This document shows positions 61,990 through 64,000 of a stretch of 64,000 nucleotides of DNA, piece by piece. The translations under genes were made by a program, and so were the position numbers. How positions within the stretch are numbered: the stretch's first letter is position 1; the number at the start of each line of letters is the position of its first letter. Source of the DNA: Streptomyces albiflavescens. Its GTDB lineage: Bacteria > Actinomycetota > Actinomycetes > Streptomycetales > Streptomycetaceae. The stretch lies in assembly GCF_014645835.1 (NCBI RefSeq), contig NZ_BMMM01000005.1, positions 303,733-367,732 of the forward strand, written 5' to 3'. A model generated the notes under the pieces. The model worked only from the letters and a program-made list of their open reading frames with translations. It did no database searches and was not told the DNA's origin.

Positions 61990-62688
61990 TCAGGACCAAG
62001 CGATCTCGCCATGGCGGGAGACGAAACGTCCAGTGCCGGCACCGGGCTGCTCGGTGGCGAGGGCGACGATCGCGTCCGTGCCCTCGGTGACGGATTGGGG
62101 GCCGCTGTGACCGTTGAGGTCGGTGGCGGTGTAGCCGGGGTCAGCGGCGTTGACGCGGATGCCCTTGAGCCCCTTGGCGTACTGCGTGGTCAACATCGTC
62201 AGCGCCGCCTTCGAGGAGGTGTACAGCGGCGCGATGACGTGCGACTCGGGCCGGCCGGCGTCGTGGGTGAGGGCGAGGGAGCCCATGCCGCTGCTGACGT
62301 TGACGATCACAGGGTCGTCCGAGCGGCGCAGCAGCGGCAAGAACGCGGCGGTGGTGCGCACGACGCCGATGACGTTGACGTCGAGGACGGCGCGGGCGTC
62401 GGCGGCGGTGAGGTCGCTGGGATCGCCGACGGGGCCATGGACACCAGCATTGTTGATCAGGACGTCGATCCTGCCCTCGTGTTCGGCGACGTTCGCGGCC
62501 GCGGCGGCCACGGACGCGTCGTCGGTCACGTCGATGGGGACGTAGCGTGCGCCGAGCGCGGCGGCCGCTTCCTCGCCCTGCTCGGGGTTACGGGCTCCGA
62601 CGAGCACGGTGTGGCCACACTCGATCAGGCGGCGGGCGGTCTCGCGGCCGAGACCCTTGTTGGCTCCGGTGATGAAGGTGATCGTCAT
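61990..62688 (-). CDS. SDR family oxidoreductase
   Basis: A 232-residue SDR. It starts MTITFITGANKGLGRETARR (T-G-x3-G-x-G), HTVLVGARNPEQG, YVPIDVTDDASVAAAAANVA, IDVLINNAGVHGPVG, IVNVSSGMGSLAL and YTSSKAALTMLTTQYAKGLK with Tyr-x3-Lys, ending ADPGYTATDLNGHSGPQSVT and EGTDAIVALAT. The short form without a conserved C-terminal extension and the R after G-A suggests NADP(H). The GTG/ATG upstream extension is not used because the family starts at MTITFITG. It is divergent from an XRE regulator. Confidence 0.9.
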   Translation of the reverse strand: MTITFITGANKGLGRETARRLIECGHTVLVGARNPEQGEEAAAALGARYVPIDVTDDASVAAAAANVAEHEGRIDVLINNAGVHGPVGDPSDLTAADARAVLDVNVIGVVRTTAAFLPLLRRSDDPVIVNVSSGMGSLALTHDAGRPESHVIAPLYTSSKAALTMLTTQYAKGLKGIRVNAADPGYTATDLNGHSGPQSVTEGTDAIVALATEQPGAGTGRFVSRHGEIAWS

Positions 62689-62704
62689 GTCTTCGATACT
62701 GGTC

Positions 62705-62739
62705 CCGTCGAAGGAGGCGGACCAGAGACGCTTCGACGG
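62705..62739. promoter_or_regulatory. Inverted repeat in the SDR/XRE intergenic region
   Basis: CCGTCGAAG (62705-62713) and CTTCGACGG (62731-62739) are a perfect 9-bp inverted repeat with a 17-bp gap, between the divergent SDR and XRE genes. Likely operator of the XRE regulator. Confidence 0.5.
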
Positions 62740-62802
62740 TAGGAAGACCAGTACCACCCTCGCGCCCACACACACGACCGGGGATGCAGGAGGATGGAGA
62801 TC

Positions 62803-63669
62803 ATGCCGACGACACCCGGAGCCGGACTGGGCGCGATGATCCGCACGTGGCGGGACCGGCTGCCCCCGTCGGCCGCCGGACTGCCGGTGCCCCGCGGGCG
62901 ACGGGCGCCCGGGCTGCGGCGCGAAGAACTGGCTGACCTGGCCGGGGTATCGGTCGACTACATTGTGCGTCTGGAGCAGGGGCGGGCCACGACACCCTCA
63001 GCGTCGGTGGTGGCGTCCCTGGCACGCGCCCTACAGCTGTCCACCGCCGAGCGGGACCACCTGTACCGGCTGGCCCAGCTCGTACCGCCGGTGGGCGGCG
63101 CGATCTCTGACCATCTTCCGCCCGGTGTGCAGCGGGTGCTCGCCCGCCTCGGGGACGTCGCGGTTGCCGTGTTCGCGGCGGACTGGCAACTGGTGTGGTG
63201 GAACCGTGGGTGGGCCGCCCTGCTGGGCGACCCCTCCGCCTCGCCGCCGCGGCTGCGCAACTTCGCCCGCGACCGGTTCCCGGTGGACGCCGGCCCCGCC
63301 CACCTCGCACTGTGGCCGGTGACCGAGGCGGACCGCGACGCCACCGACGCCGCCGTCGTCTCCGACCTGCGCCGCGCCACCGGGCGCTTCCCCCAGGACA
63401 GCCGTTTGGCCGCGCTGATCCGCGATCTGAACGCGGGGAACAGGAGGTTCGCCGACCTGTGGGCGACCGGGGAGGTGGCCGCGCACCGCGAGGACCACAA
63501 GACGATCGACCACCCGTCGGTGGGCCCGGTCACGGTGGACTGCGATGTTCTCACCGACGGCGACTCCGAGCTCAAGATCGTCATCATGACCGCCGTGCCC
63601 GGCAGCGAGGACGAGACCAAGCTCCGGCTCACCGCCATCGCCGGCCCCCCGGCCACCACGCACAACTGA
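62803..63669 (+). CDS. XRE family regulator with MmyB-like ligand domain
   Basis: A 288-residue regulator. The helix-turn-helix is GRRAPGLRREELADLAGVSV with DYIVRLEQGRATTPSASVVA (residues about 30-75), the G-L-R-R-E-E-L-A form of MmyB-type proteins. The C-terminal PAS-like ligand domain (about 105-275) has VAVFAADWQLVWWNRGWAAL and LGDPSASPPRLRNFARDRFP. AGGAGG lies nine bases before the ATG at 62803; the earlier ATG at 62794 has no spacing. Such regulators often control a divergent SDR or reductase, as found here, and may sense a fatty-acid-like ligand. Confidence 0.88.
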   Translation: MPTTPGAGLGAMIRTWRDRLPPSAAGLPVPRGRRAPGLRREELADLAGVSVDYIVRLEQGRATTPSASVVASLARALQLSTAERDHLYRLAQLVPPVGGAISDHLPPGVQRVLARLGDVAVAVFAADWQLVWWNRGWAALLGDPSASPPRLRNFARDRFPVDAGPAHLALWPVTEADRDATDAAVVSDLRRATGRFPQDSRLAALIRDLNAGNRRFADLWATGEVAAHREDHKTIDHPSVGPVTVDCDVLTDGDSELKIVIMTAVPGSEDETKLRLTAIAGPPATTHN

Positions 63670-63715
63670 TCCGACCTACGCGCCGATCGGCCGACTGCAT
63701 GTTTGCGCGGCGAGT

Positions 63716-63815
63716 GCCGAACCACGATGCCGACCTCCACAAGGAGAGGAACACCGTCGAGCGCCTGATCAACAAGCTCCTGGCCTGGGGAGGCATCGCC
63801 ACCCGAAGCTTCGCC
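63716..63815 (+). pseudogene. IS5-type transposase fragment
   Basis: The frame reads HDADLHKERNTVERLINKLL and AWGGIATRSFAW, close to the K-E-R-N-T-V-E-R-x-I-N-K-L-K end block of IS5-family transposases. Confidence 0.65.
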
Positions 63816-63834
63816 TGGACCGATTGCCGCGACC

Positions 63835-64000
63835 TCATCACATTGCCTTCCTACGCAGCCGACCCCAACCCGGTCGAAGGAATATGGCCCATCTCCGGCG
63901 CACCACCTTGGTGCCAACGCGCCTTCAGCAATCCCGCGGAGCTCAGCTGCGCCGTCCGTCGGGGCCTGCGGCAACTGCAGTACCGCAGCGATGTCCTCGA
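63835..64000 (+). pseudogene. IS630-type transposase C-terminal part, runs off the window
   Basis: The frame gives LPSYAADPNPVEGIWPI, then AFSNPAELSCAVRRGLRQLQ and YRSDVL, the usual end of an IS630-like DDE transposase (L-P-x-Y-x-P-x-L-N-P-x-E motif with the last catalytic Glu). It abuts the IS5 fragment directly, so the two elements were recombined. Confidence 0.7.

Overview
The window reads as a piece of a Streptomyces-type actinomycete chromosome. GC is very high, many starts are GTG, neighbouring genes often overlap by ATGA or GTGA, and secreted enzymes are common. The families seen (GH18 chitinase with a DasR-like operator, SlpD/SlpE-type peptidase, ABC sugar importer without its own ATPase, GPP34, baeRF2, MmyB-type XRE regulator) fit that group. 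Decayed genes and broken insertion sequences are so frequent that an accessory chromosome arm is more likely than the conserved core; that placement is inference.

Layout. 1-5.1 kb: two low-complexity secreted proteins (His/Asp/Arg-rich and Thr-Asn/Gly-Asn-rich), an acyl-CoA dehydrogenase remnant, a VOC protein, a small membrane protein and a long C-rich non-coding stretch. 5.1-7.5 kb: secreted alpha/beta-hydrolase peptidase, a strong hairpin terminator and pyrE. 7.7-11.3 kb: transposase fragments of several families around an intact chitinase gene. 11.7-24.3 kb: two DHA1-type MFS exporters, a GNAT enzyme, an acyltransferase-3 protein, small hypothetical genes, and remnants of an ECF sigma factor, a DUF2254 protein, a serine recombinase, a choice-of-anchor P protein and transposases. 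24.4-28.7 kb: hypothetical protein, HIT protein, MarR regulator divergent from an internally deleted Old Yellow Enzyme gene, and an SDR.

28.9-30.5 kb (minus strand): a cobalt-type nitrile hydratase operon (beta, alpha, His-tailed accessory protein). 30.8-34.3 kb: methyltransferase, MFS transporter and LysR regulator. 34.5-41.9 kb (plus strand): the most coherent system here, an eight-gene catabolic operon divergent from the LysR gene: FAH hydrolase, cyclase-family hydrolase, flavin monooxygenase, amidohydrolase/decarboxylase, two-domain extradiol dioxygenase, second FAH hydrolase, SDR, and an SDR that has lost its catalytic segment. Together they predict ring hydroxylation, meta-cleavage and hydrolysis of an unknown aromatic compound. 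A convergent AraC-type regulator follows.

43.8-49.1 kb: CYTH protein, helicase remnant, then GNAT plus ABC sugar importer genes in one translationally coupled operon. 49.3-55.2 kb: frameshifted 2H phosphoesterase, Hsp20, baeRF2 (Rv2629-like) protein, HAD dehalogenase, a hypothetical protein and a STAS anti-sigma antagonist, which looks like a stress-related neighbourhood. 55.4-64 kb: orphan NarL-type response regulator, GPP34 protein, secreted carboxylesterase, a TPR/SEC-C protein with the SEC-C motif out of frame, hypothetical proteins, a divergent SDR/XRE pair and transposase fragments at the window edge. No tRNA, rRNA or CRISPR array was seen.
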